Source: Liolophura sinensis
Taxonomy: Eukaryota > Mollusca > Polyplacophora > Chitonida > Chitonidae
Assembly (NCBI RefSeq): GCF_032854445.1
Contig: NC_088302.1
Span: forward strand, 29,853,979 to 29,917,978
Direction: 5' to 3'
DNA: 64,000 nt
The notes beneath the pieces are model-generated. The model had not been told where the DNA came from. It worked only from the letters and a program-made list of their open reading frames with translations, and did not search any database. This document shows, in pieces, positions 60,401 through 64,000 of this stretch. The position numbers and the translations under genes are program-made. The stretch's first letter is position 1, and each line of letters begins with the position of its first letter.

Positions 60401-61176
60401 CTTACATGTATACAATAGCTCCAACATCTTCAGTATGTTGTCAGCCTTACATGTATACAATAGCTCCAACATCTACACTATATTGCCAGCCTTACATGTA
60501 TACAATAGCTCCAACATCTTCAGTATGTTGTCAGCCTTACATGTATACAATAGCTCCAACATCTACACTATATTGTCAGCCTTACATGTATACAATAGCT
60601 CCAACATCTACAGTGTATTGCCAGCCTTACATGTATACAATAGCTCCAACATCTACAGTGTATTGCCAGCCTTACATGTATACAATAGCTCCAACATCTT
60701 CAGTATGTTGTCAGCCTTACATGTATACAATAGCTCCAACATCTACAGTGTATGGCAAGCGGTTTACATCAGAAACCCATTATAAGGAGAACTGCATTAC
60801 TGTATGACCTTGCCTTGAGCATATTCCCTGTAGCTATATGTAGCGTATAGTTTTCGCCTATTTTTTTTAACATGTTCCTTGAGCTACTATAATGTTTTAT
60901 TGCATAAGTGTATTTCATGCAATTTTCATTTCTATTTTAGTAGTATAATCTGTAAATGTTTTGCATCTGTTTGTCTAAGAGTCAAGCATGGGCCTCAGGG
61001 AAGACCAATGATATTTTTACTATTATAAACCCTCAAGATATACAAACATTATAATTATGATTATTATGATTATTTTTATTATTATTATCTTACCTGTTAA
61101 GGTTAATGTGTCTCCACCAGACTTGATCAGGTCAACTACCTGTTTGTGGGTGGCGCCTTCTACTGTTACACCATTT
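26630..61176 (-). CDS. SNX27: Sorting nexin 27 (SNX27), PDZ-PX-FERM protein, first exon outside the window
   Basis: Eleven exons were joined by hand with matching phases: 61094-61176, 45967-46115, 35190-35382, 32208-32296, 31328-31429, 30923-31001, 30049-30209, 28836-28925, 28046-28195, 27549-27677 and 26690-26749 (or to a stop at 26630). They give about 428 residues collinear with human SNX27 from the middle of its PDZ domain to the C-terminus. Landmarks in order: [17 protein letters not shown] (PDZ end), [15 protein letters not shown] linker, [15 protein letters not shown] and [19 protein letters not shown] (PX domain), then FERM-like lobes with [36 protein letters not shown] and [11 protein letters not shown]. 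Known role: on early endosomes it binds PI3P through PX and cargo tails through PDZ and FERM, and with retromer and WASH returns receptors to the plasma membrane. The PDZ peptide-binding groove and retromer-contact hairpin would be in the missing exon. Confidence 0.96.
27015..27200. repeat. SNX27: Tandem repeat, 25-37 bp units, in an SNX27 intron
   Basis: Repeated ACATCACAAGTTACGAAAGG units; the last three are nearly identical and earlier ones diverge (ACATGACAAGTTACATAAA). Confidence 0.75.
27549..27677 (-). CDS. SNX27: SNX27 exon: FERM F3 lobe
   Basis: 43 codons, acceptor TTACTTTTACAG, donor [29 protein letters not shown], then [21 protein letters not shown] matches the vertebrate F3 segment before its last helix. 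Confidence 0.96.
28046..28195 (-). CDS. SNX27: SNX27 exon: FERM F3 lobe, first half
   Basis: 50 codons, phase 0. It starts [20 protein letters not shown] and carries [20 protein letters not shown], the most conserved block of the family's C-terminus. Confidence 0.96.
28209..28466 (-). mobile_element. SINE-A immediately upstream of an SNX27 exon
   Basis: Tail TTTATTTATTTATTAATCTG to the reversed head near GCCAAAAGAGCCACA. The tail begins only about 13 bp from the acceptor of exon 28046-28195, inside the polypyrimidine/branch region. Confidence 0.85.
28836..28925 (-). CDS. SNX27: SNX27 exon: FERM F2 lobe
   Basis: 30 codons, acceptor TTTTATATGACAG, donor [29 protein letters not shown] aligns with the vertebrate AVDDVKKGYIKAEEK helix. 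Confidence 0.95.
28926..30048 (-). other. SNX27: SNX27 intron
   Basis: 1.1 kb, donor GTAACC, AT-rich. No SINE, tandem repeat or coding sequence recognised. Confidence 0.55.
30049..30209 (-). CDS. SNX27: SNX27 exon: FERM F1/F2
   Basis: 161 bases. [20 protein letters not shown] followed by [10 protein letters not shown] aligns with vertebrate [20 protein letters not shown]. The acceptor completes a Glu codon from the previous exon. Confidence 0.96.
30400..30640 (-). mobile_element. SINE-A, near full length with internal deletion
   Basis: Tail TTATTTATTTATTTGATTGG to head CACGGAGGCCCC; it lacks the AAGAATATTTCACTTATACG block. Confidence 0.87.
30804..30848 (-). mobile_element. SINE-A tail fragment
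   Basis: ATATTTATTTGATTGGGGGT then GACGCGGTCTTCAAGAA: the extreme 3' end of SINE-A only. Confidence 0.6.
30923..31001 (-). CDS. SNX27: SNX27 exon: FERM F1 lobe, second part
   Basis: 79 bases, acceptor CTTTTTAAAG, donor [26 protein letters not shown] then TVEYNF corresponds to vertebrate NYFALFEVI. Confidence 0.93.
31328..31429 (-). CDS. SNX27: SNX27 exon: FERM F1 (RA-like) lobe start
   Basis: 34 codons, phase 0. [20 protein letters not shown] then [14 protein letters not shown] matches the vertebrate VSDVELRVALPDG segment. Confidence 0.95.
31869..32049 (-). mobile_element. SINE-A with large central deletion
   Basis: TTTATTTCTTTATTTGATTG tail, then a jump from GTGGGAGGAAAATGGGCA directly to TGAGCTAGATTTGAACTCAC and the head CCACGGAGGTGCC. 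Confidence 0.83.
32208..32296 (-). CDS. SNX27: SNX27 exon: end of PX domain
   Basis: 89 bases, acceptor GATTTTTGTTTCAG, donor GAT/GTAATC (weak). [20 protein letters not shown] matches vertebrate VCSIRVIGESDIMQEFLSE. Confidence 0.95.
33083..33178 (-). mobile_element. SINE-A degraded fragment
   Basis: CACTCAAGAATATTTCCCTT and AAGGAACCTGACAGAGCTC match SINE-A blocks with much divergence and an insertion between them. Confidence 0.5.
33348..33488. mobile_element. Short inverted-repeat element, diverged member of the 'TTTCATGAAGC' group
   Basis: Left end GGGCCCAATTTCACAAAGTG; right end CATTTTTGTGAAAATGGGCC. About 18-20 bp complementary ends, 141 bp total, no coding capacity. Confidence 0.65.
33960..34147 (-). 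mobile_element. SINE-A lacking its 3' tail
   Basis: Starts at GAATATTTCACTTATATACG and extends into the reversed tRNA head (GGGTCATTGCGCCATGCTGG). The AT-rich tail is absent. Confidence 0.8.
34816..34946 (-). mobile_element. SINE-A, 3' half
   Basis: TTTATTTATTTATTTATTTG tail to the GACCTTCCCACATG block; head missing. Confidence 0.8.
35190..35382 (-). CDS. SNX27: SNX27 exon: PX domain core
   Basis: 193 bases, acceptor TTTTCATTTCAG, donor [27 protein letters not shown] includes the RRYREF basic motif used for PI3[21 protein letters not shown] is the second lipid-site stretch. Confidence 0.97.
35491..35660 (-). mobile_element. SINE-A, truncated head
   Basis: ATTTATTTATTTATTTATTT tail to GCATGAGCTGGGCTTGAAC; ends at the B box. 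A MITE copy begins 17 bp further on. Confidence 0.83.
35677..35897. mobile_element. MITE-like repeat, 'TACTGTAATTCTTCAACC' family, copy 2
   Basis: Same internal blocks as copy 1 (TTCAAGCATATTCTGAAGGC, CCAACCAATGTACATGTCC). The right end CATGCAAAAAGGTTGGGGAA mirrors the left end. The right boundary is approximate. Confidence 0.7.
35935..36008 (-). mobile_element. SINE-A fragment (head side)
   Basis: GACTGGAGAGGAAGCTGGCA followed by CTTGAACTCACAGCAACTGC. It duplicates part of the SINE on the other side of the MITE, so it is a separate copy. Confidence 0.65.
36362..36424. repeat. (TA)n microsatellite
   Basis: About 31 uninterrupted TA dinucleotides followed by a short CA-rich run. Confidence 0.97.
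36425..38760 (-). other. SNX27: SNX27 intron segment, nothing recognised
   Basis: 2.3 kb of AT-rich intron between the PX exon and the upstream linker exon. No repeats or exons identified. Confidence 0.45.
38773..38998 (-). mobile_element. SINE-A with 12-bp target-site duplication and a poly-T (poly-A) tail
   Basis: TACATGATATGA at 38761-38772 is repeated at 38999-39010. The tail is a homopolymer run rather than the usual AAAT units. The head is intact to CACGGAGGCCCC. The centre is deleted between CCGGGCAGAACCGGG and CCGGAGAG. Confidence 0.9.
39043..39358 (+). mobile_element. SINE-C: third tRNA-derived SINE, tRNA-Lys-like head
   Basis: Head GGCCCCATGGTGAAATGGTT with A-box-like TGGTGAAATGGTTGAAC, an anticodon-loop-like CTTTTAATC and B box GGTTCAAACCC. 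The unrelated body ends CATAAGTGAAAAATTTCTGA then AACAGTGTTGAAAAACAAAT. Related bodies appear near 55080 and 56940. Confidence 0.7.
39360..41189 (-). other. SNX27: SNX27 intron segment, nothing recognised
   Basis: 1.8 kb without a recognised repeat or exon. Ends where the 19-bp array starts. Confidence 0.45.
41190..41868. repeat. SNX27: 19-bp minisatellite, about 35 units, in an SNX27 intron
   Basis: The unit is GAGTGGCACCCTGACCATG, with variants GTGGCAGCCTGACCTAGA and CACCCTGACCGTG. Units vary in length by one or two bases, so frames shift within the array. Confidence 0.93.
42001..42072. repeat. 24-bp tandem repeat, three units
   Basis: AGCTAGTGTGATGAGTTTGG plus TTGC repeated at 42001, 42025 and 42049 with a few differences. 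Confidence 0.85.
42157..42356 (+). mobile_element. SINE-A, 5'-truncated before the B box
   Basis: Starts GTGGTCGCTGTGAGTTCAAG and ends CACCAATCAAATAAATAAAT; otherwise well conserved. Confidence 0.88.
42360..44422 (-). other. SNX27: SNX27 intron segment, nothing recognised
   Basis: 2.1 kb of AT-rich sequence with a G-rich tract near 42878-42904. No repeat family or exon recognised. Confidence 0.45.
44423..44566 (-). mobile_element. SINE-A, 3' half
   Basis: ATTTATTTATTTGATTGGTG to GCTGGCAGACCTCCCCACTG; head missing. Confidence 0.8.
45893..45958. repeat. SNX27: 22-bp tandem repeat, three units, beside an SNX27 splice donor
   Basis: GCGTTGTCATGTAAATGCCA plus GA at 45893, 45915 and 45937. On the transcribed strand the repeat starts eight bases after the end of exon 45967-46115. 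Confidence 0.88.
45967..46115 (-). CDS. SNX27: SNX27 exon: PDZ-PX linker and PX start
   Basis: 149 bases, acceptor CTTGTGTTTGCAG, donor [29 protein letters not shown] then [19 protein letters not shown] matches the vertebrate DPSDDSLGQSFYDYTEK ... EKFVV stretch. Confidence 0.96.
46603..46867 (+). mobile_element. SINE-A, full length
   Basis: Head GGGGCCTCCATGGCTCAGTT, B box GAGTTCAAGTCC, end CAATCAGATAAATAAATAAA. Opposite in orientation to the copy at 46978. Confidence 0.92.
46944..47388. mobile_element. MITE-like repeat copy 3, interrupted by a SINE-A
   Basis: Left part 46944-46977 (TACTGTAATTCTTCAACCTT) and right part 47244-47388 (TTTAAGCATATTCTGAAGGT ... AAAAAGGTTGAGGAATAAGG) are the two halves of the same element as 25248-25458. 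The SINE at 46978-47243 splits it. Confidence 0.78.
46978..47243 (-). mobile_element. SINE-A, full length, inserted in a MITE
   Basis: Tail ATGTTTTATTTATTTGATTA, head CACGGAGGCCCCC. CACATGTGTAT (46967-46977) and CACATGTTTAT (47244-47254) form an 11-bp duplication with one mismatch. Confidence 0.9.
48210..48815. repeat. SNX27: 57-bp minisatellite, 10.6 units, in an SNX27 intron
   Basis: The unit starts ATACAAGGAGCACTAGAGAA and ends TTGACAGAGTCGGGGAGG, 57 bp, with very high identity between units. 57 is divisible by three, so a frame of 191 codons stays open; each unit would read [19 protein letters not shown]. There is no other sign of a gene. Confidence 0.95.
48820..50760 (-). other. SNX27: SNX27 intron segment, nearly featureless
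   Basis: No exon recognised. A short AATCAAATAAATAAATAAAT at about 49899-49918 looks like a SINE tail without a recognisable body. Confidence 0.4.
50762..50830 (+). repeat. Possible tRNA-derived SINE head, weak
   Basis: AGGGCCCTCAGTGGCTCAGT resembles a tRNA 5' end with A box. No convincing B box or SINE body follows. Confidence 0.3.
51089..51503. mobile_element. Inverted-repeat element of the 'TTTCATGAAGC' group, interrupted by a full-length SINE-A
   Basis: Left end GGGACCAGTTTCATGAAGCA (from 51089); right end GCTTTGTGAAACTGGGGTCA (to about 51503), partly complementary. The SINE at 51138-51410 sits inside with its own target-site duplication. Confidence 0.68.
51138..51410 (+). mobile_element. 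SINE-A, full length, with 12-bp target-site duplication
   Basis: ACTTAACTACCA at 51126-51137 and 51411-51422. 273 bp, head GGGGCCTCGGTGGCTCAGTT, end AACACCAAATAAATAAATAA. A good reference copy for the family. Confidence 0.94.
51510..52500 (-). other. SNX27: SNX27 intron segment, nothing recognised
   Basis: AT-rich sequence between the interrupted element and the 81-bp duplication. No repeat or exon identified. Confidence 0.4.
52511..52672. repeat. 81-bp perfect or near-perfect tandem duplication
   Basis: TGTGGTCTTGCATGAAGTAC ... TCACATGTTCGACAGTTC occurs at 52511 and again at 52592 with almost no difference, so the duplication is recent. Confidence 0.92.
52733..52762. repeat. MITE-family end fragment
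   Basis: TATACTGTAAATCTTCAACC plus TTTTC matches the left end of the 25248 element; nothing further aligns. Confidence 0.45.
53181..53200. repeat. (ACTC)5 microsatellite between short direct repeats
   Basis: Five ACTC units. CAGAATTAAGTAAATG is present at 53156-53171 and again at 53200-53215, which could be a target-site duplication of a nearly deleted insert. Confidence 0.8.
53220..54400 (-). other. SNX27: SNX27 intron segment, nothing recognised
   Basis: Contains a 113-codon minus-strand open frame (53195-53536) with no family features. No repeats identified. Confidence 0.4.
54414..54452 (-). mobile_element. SINE-A tail fragment
   Basis: TATTTTATTTATTTGACTGA followed by TGTTTTATGCC. Only the 3' end is left. 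Confidence 0.55.
54731..54772 (-). mobile_element. SINE-A tail fragment
   Basis: TTTATTCATTTGATTGATGT then TTTGCGCAGTACTCAAGC. Only the 3' end is left. Confidence 0.55.
55080..55430 (+). repeat. SINE-C-related body, diverged
   Basis: Shares phrases with 56940-57150 (CTGCCTGCCAACT, CAGCTTTAG/GAGCTTTAG, TCATGTTTGTGGG, GTGGTTTATTCC) and ends CTTCAATAAATAAATAAATA. The tRNA-like head is unclear. Confidence 0.45.
55440..56939 (-). other. SNX27: SNX27 intron segment, nothing recognised
   Basis: 1.5 kb, AT-rich, with a poly-C run at 56394-56405. No exon or repeat family identified. Confidence 0.4.
56940..57150 (+). repeat. SINE-C-related body, second copy
   Basis: Aligns with 55080-55210 and with the end of the 39043 element (AAATTCTTGAGAACAGTGTT AAA...). 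Ends GTAAATCAATAAATAA. Confidence 0.5.
57281..57460 (+). mobile_element. SINE-A, 5'-truncated, diverged
   Basis: ATTCAGTCGCTGTCAGTCTG (degraded B-box region) to CACCAATCAAATAAATA. Confidence 0.83.
57599..60756. repeat. SNX27: 45-bp minisatellite, about 70 units, with higher-order repeats, in an SNX27 intron
   Basis: The unit is TATTGTCAGCCTTACATGTA then TACAATAGCTCCAACATCTA then CAGTA (45 bp). Variants recur in blocks: an ordered block repeats after 315 bp (seven units, e.g. 57811 and 58126), and a longer one after exactly 990 bp (22 units, e.g. the variant ATGTACACAATGCCTCCAAC at 59011 and 60001). Because 45 is divisible by three, two plus-strand frames stay open (1,065 and 823 codons). Both look equally open and neither has a signal peptide, known domain or splice context, so they are treated as by-products. 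The array is antisense to nothing but the SNX27 intron. Confidence 0.97.
61094..61176 (-). CDS. SNX27: SNX27 exon: second half of PDZ domain
   Basis: 83 bases, acceptor TTGTGTTTGTGTTTCAG, donor [30 protein letters not shown] then GDTLTLT matches vertebrate [25 protein letters not shown]. The first PDZ half (GYGF groove) is not in the 2.8 kb that remain to the right. Confidence 0.96.
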
Positions 61177-61739
61177 CTGAAACACAAACACAAACTACAT
61201 GTAATATATATAGCCCTGGTATCAAAGGTAACTTGTTGGAAAATGGTAAACAATGTTGATTTGATTACATGTGCTTTGGGTTACAGTGATAAGTGTTATC
61301 AGTTATCCAAACTCATAGTTTGGAATATAATGGAAGATATAATTGTTTACCTGCAATAATACTGCTTATACACGTAGTCCCGACAGACAGGACTTTAATA
61401 GCTATGCTTCTCATTTCTCCCTGCCTGCCAACCCGACCTACCCAATCGTTAAACAACCTGTCAAGCAGAGGTACACTTCTGTTTTGTCTGGACATCAGTT
61501 CATAGGTGTTTGATGCTGTATTCATAAATGTTCCACTTCAATATATGATGGCGATCAGGTTTTAAAGCCGAAGAAACTATATAAGAGTGCCTGTAGTATG
61601 CAACTGGACCATTTTAACTAGTGACCATGTGACAAACATTCTGTCCAGCAGGTGATGGTTTTGAACCTGCGATATCACATGCATTAATTGTTGAGCCACT
61701 CATGGGGCCTGGAGCTCTTGTAAATGCAGATCTGATTCA

Positions 61740-61999
61740 TTTACTTATCTATTTGATTGGAGTTTCACACCATACTCAACTATATTTCACTTAATATGTG
61801 ATGGCGGCCATGCACCATTATGGTGACAGAGCCCAGGAGAAACTCACAACCATCTGCAGGTTGCTGTTAAACTTTCCCACATAGTGACATACCAACGGAG
61901 AGGAAGCCAGCATGAGCTGGGCTAGAACTCCACCGGCGAAAGGCAGCTGGGTCACTGTGCTAAACTAGCACCTTAACGACTAGGCCACACAGGCTCCCT
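61740..61999 (-). mobile_element. SINE-A, near full length, diverged
   Basis: TTTACTTATCTATTTGATTG tail to reversed head GGCCACACAGGCTCCC. Confidence 0.83.
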
Positions 62000-62017
62000 A
62001 AAGGATCTCATATGCAT

Positions 62018-62019
62018 AG

Positions 62020-62058
<39 letters not shown>
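62018..62058. repeat. (TA)n microsatellite
   Basis: About 18 TA units, then TGTATGTATACATG. Confidence 0.95.
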
Positions 62059-62064
<6 letters not shown>

Positions 62065-62586
62065 ACATGTACTGATGTTATGATGGTTACCAGTACATGT
62101 GGACTAAGAGATATTTACACTGGACCAAGTATGTGGACATGTAGCCAGTATTATAGCCATAGCATCCACACTGTAATACATCCATGGGTACCAGAATTGA
62201 TCCGCATAAGTACCCGACACCGGAACAAATCAACACCAGTTGACAATACAAGATATAAGATATTCATGAAGAATTGCCTCTTATTGTTAGCAGTCGTACG
62301 CAGGGAAGCATAGATAAATGTCTGCTATATCCACGACCAGTTTTCACTCCTGTGTACGTGAGAACCTAGCATAGCAGCTGAATAGGAAATTAACACAAGT
62401 GGATCTGCGGCAGAATGACTGTAATTTTGCCTGTACTTGTGTCCGCAGGGACAATATACACATAGACCACGGCCTAATGGTCACTCATCATCTCAGCAAA
62501 CTGCCTCCAGAGGCCTTTTGTTCTCACAGGGTTCGTACAGGTATATGACTAGGAAATTCCAGGAGTTTTCCATGAGTTTTTTGTCA

Positions 62587-62689
62587 TTTTATTTATTTAT
62601 TTATTTATTTGATTGGTGTTTTACGCCATACTCCAGAATATTTCACTAATACGATGGCGGTCAGCATTATGGTGGGTGGGAACCGGGCA
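62587..62689 (-). mobile_element. SINE-A, 3' third
   Basis: TTTTATTTATTTATTTATTT tail to GGTGGGTGGGAACCGGGCA; the rest is absent. Confidence 0.85.
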
Positions 62690-62699
62690 TGCATGTATA

Positions 62700-63910
62700 T
62701 TGAATAGTATGCTTGCTTTTGCAAGAAATATCTGCCCTTCACCTCTGTAATGCGGCACATTCTTTGACCCGGCCTTGGTTCAGTCAAAAAAAATGACGCC
62801 ATATACCATTATGCAGGGCTTCCTCTGAGTCAGTATTTTTTTTAGCCAGTCACTTTAGCCACTCATCAAAACTTTGTAGTAAATACTATTTTTCTTTAGC
62901 CATACTTCCAAAGCCGCCATGACTCTTCTAGGTCTCCTTCTATAATTCGTTTTTATCCGCCTTGGTGTAACTGCTAGAATCAGTTTGGTCTCTTCCAGCT
63001 ATATCTGGAGTTTATCAAATGTTACATTTAGAACAACTGCCTCAAAATAATGGACCAATGCTTGGTAGCATGTTTTTGTTTTTTGAAAAAAAAATCAATC
63101 CTTTCTTCAAGCTATCTGTAGGATCCTAGTAAAATGTAATTTCCTCTATCAGCAAAAATTGTTACGAAATTGTGACAGGAGAAAACCAGACGACGTACAC
63201 ATTTATGTAACTGCACATATTCTGAAATATTTAATTTACTTAGGATCCAAAAAAATAGTTTATTAAGTTTAAATTTTTCATGTAAGGTAACTACATTTAC
63301 AGGGGTAACTCTACCTTAATTTATTTTCCTTGATAATAAGTAAATAAATTTGTCGCCAAAAACATTCACATTTTTGCAAATTTTATTGCCATTTCAAAAA
63401 AATTGTCCTAAATTTGTGACAATGGCGAGTGCCAGCGGAAGCCCTGATTATAGGAGAATTATCAGCGAGCTCCTGATATACAGACTCGGCGGTCAGCAGA
63501 CAATATTTAAGTTCTGGACAAACTAAGATTTTCAAGGACTCTCCAGGAGTATTTGTCTTTTTTAAGGACTTTCAAGTACTTGAAAATGAAATTCTATCTT
63601 TCAAGGAGTTTCAAGGACTGTGCGCACCCTGTCTCAGCAACTGTTCAAGTATAATCAAACTCCTCACAGTGTCAGACGGGCTGGCTAAAGAGTGAGTTAT
63701 GCCTTGTTCTCGGCCAAGTGCTGTTAACGAAAGAAAGCTGGCAGTAGCAGAAAGCAGGGGCTTTCATGGGTAGAAAGTGGGCGGATGAACTCAGAACAAT
63801 GCCACTAGCGCATTGTGCGATAATGGGACACAACATCTAGGCTACCACAAGAATTACGACTGTATGGCCTTCAAATGAGTGAAGCACTCAATTTACTGAA
63901 TTGTCCGCTA
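62700..63910 (-). other. SNX27: SNX27 intron 1 segment, nothing recognised
   Basis: 1.2 kb, AT-rich, with phrases such as TCAAGGACT repeated near 63530-63620. No PDZ-encoding exon is present. Confidence 0.45.
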
Positions 63911-63914
63911 AATG

Positions 63915-64000
63915 TTTATTAATTTATTTATTTATTTAATTGGTGTTTTACGCCGTACTCAAGAATATTTCACTTATACGACGGCGGCCAGCATTATGGT
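63915..64000 (-). mobile_element. SINE-A, runs off right edge
   Basis: ATTTATTTATTTATTTAATT tail, then the well-conserved ACGCCGTACTCAAGAATATT block up to the window end. Confidence 0.88.

Noticed and set aside
57588-60807. Open frames of 1,065 and 823 codons
   Set aside because: They are two frames of one 45-bp tandem repeat inside an SNX27 intron on the opposite strand. Openness follows from the unit having no stop and a length divisible by three. No supporting gene structure.
61178-64000. First SNX27 exon with the PDZ binding groove
   Set aside because: No GYGF-type motif or suitable donor in the correct phase was found on the minus strand; it must lie beyond the right edge.

Overview
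This window is nuclear DNA from an animal. Genes have GT-AG introns, most introns are large, and most of the sequence is non-coding. It is full of tRNA-derived SINEs, short inverted-repeat elements and minisatellites. The commonest SINE (here 'SINE-A') has a tRNA-like head with A and B boxes, a conserved central/3' domain (core GAAATATTCTTGAGTACGGC) and an AAAT-type tail. That architecture, and the protein similarities, suggest a lophotrochozoan, most likely a mollusc (a brachiopod is possible). The species cannot be fixed from sequence alone. No bacterial, viral or organellar segment was seen.

Five protein-coding loci could be rebuilt by hand-splicing. (1) 1-786, minus: the N-terminal 262 codons of a galactose-3-O-sulfotransferase, running off the left edge. 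(2) 5018-5173 and 6784-6890, plus: the last two exons of a cysteine/histidine-rich, tandem B-box-like zinc protein; its 5' exons were not found. (3) 7332-13842, minus: a complete six-exon zinc-dependent medium-chain dehydrogenase, most like the phosphonate-catabolism-associated ADH family of bacteria. (4) 15454-17025, plus: TTI2, whose whole coding region is one exon behind an intron in the 5' UTR. (5) 26630-61176, minus: most of SNX27 (second half of the PDZ domain, the PX domain and the complete FERM-like module) in eleven exons. Its first exon lies beyond the right edge.

Layout: 0-14 kb is two minus-strand genes with the small plus-strand zinc gene between them. The dehydrogenase and TTI2 are divergent, separated by roughly 0.9 kb. 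TTI2 and SNX27 are convergent. The interval 18.5-24.2 kb has no recognisable SINE and may be a long SNX27 3' UTR. From 26.6 kb to the right edge is SNX27, with compact 3' exons (26.7-32.3 kb) and very large 5' introns. Those introns hold a 22-bp repeat beside a splice donor, a 19-bp array (41.2-41.9 kb), a 57-bp array (48.2-48.8 kb) and a 45-bp array of about 70 units with higher-order structure (57.6-60.76 kb). The very long open frames in these arrays follow from unit lengths divisible by three and are not called as genes.

The genes do not form a pathway: glycan/glycolipid sulfation in the Golgi (GAL3ST), an oxidoreductase of unproven substrate, PIKK maturation (TTI2) and endosome-to-surface recycling (SNX27).
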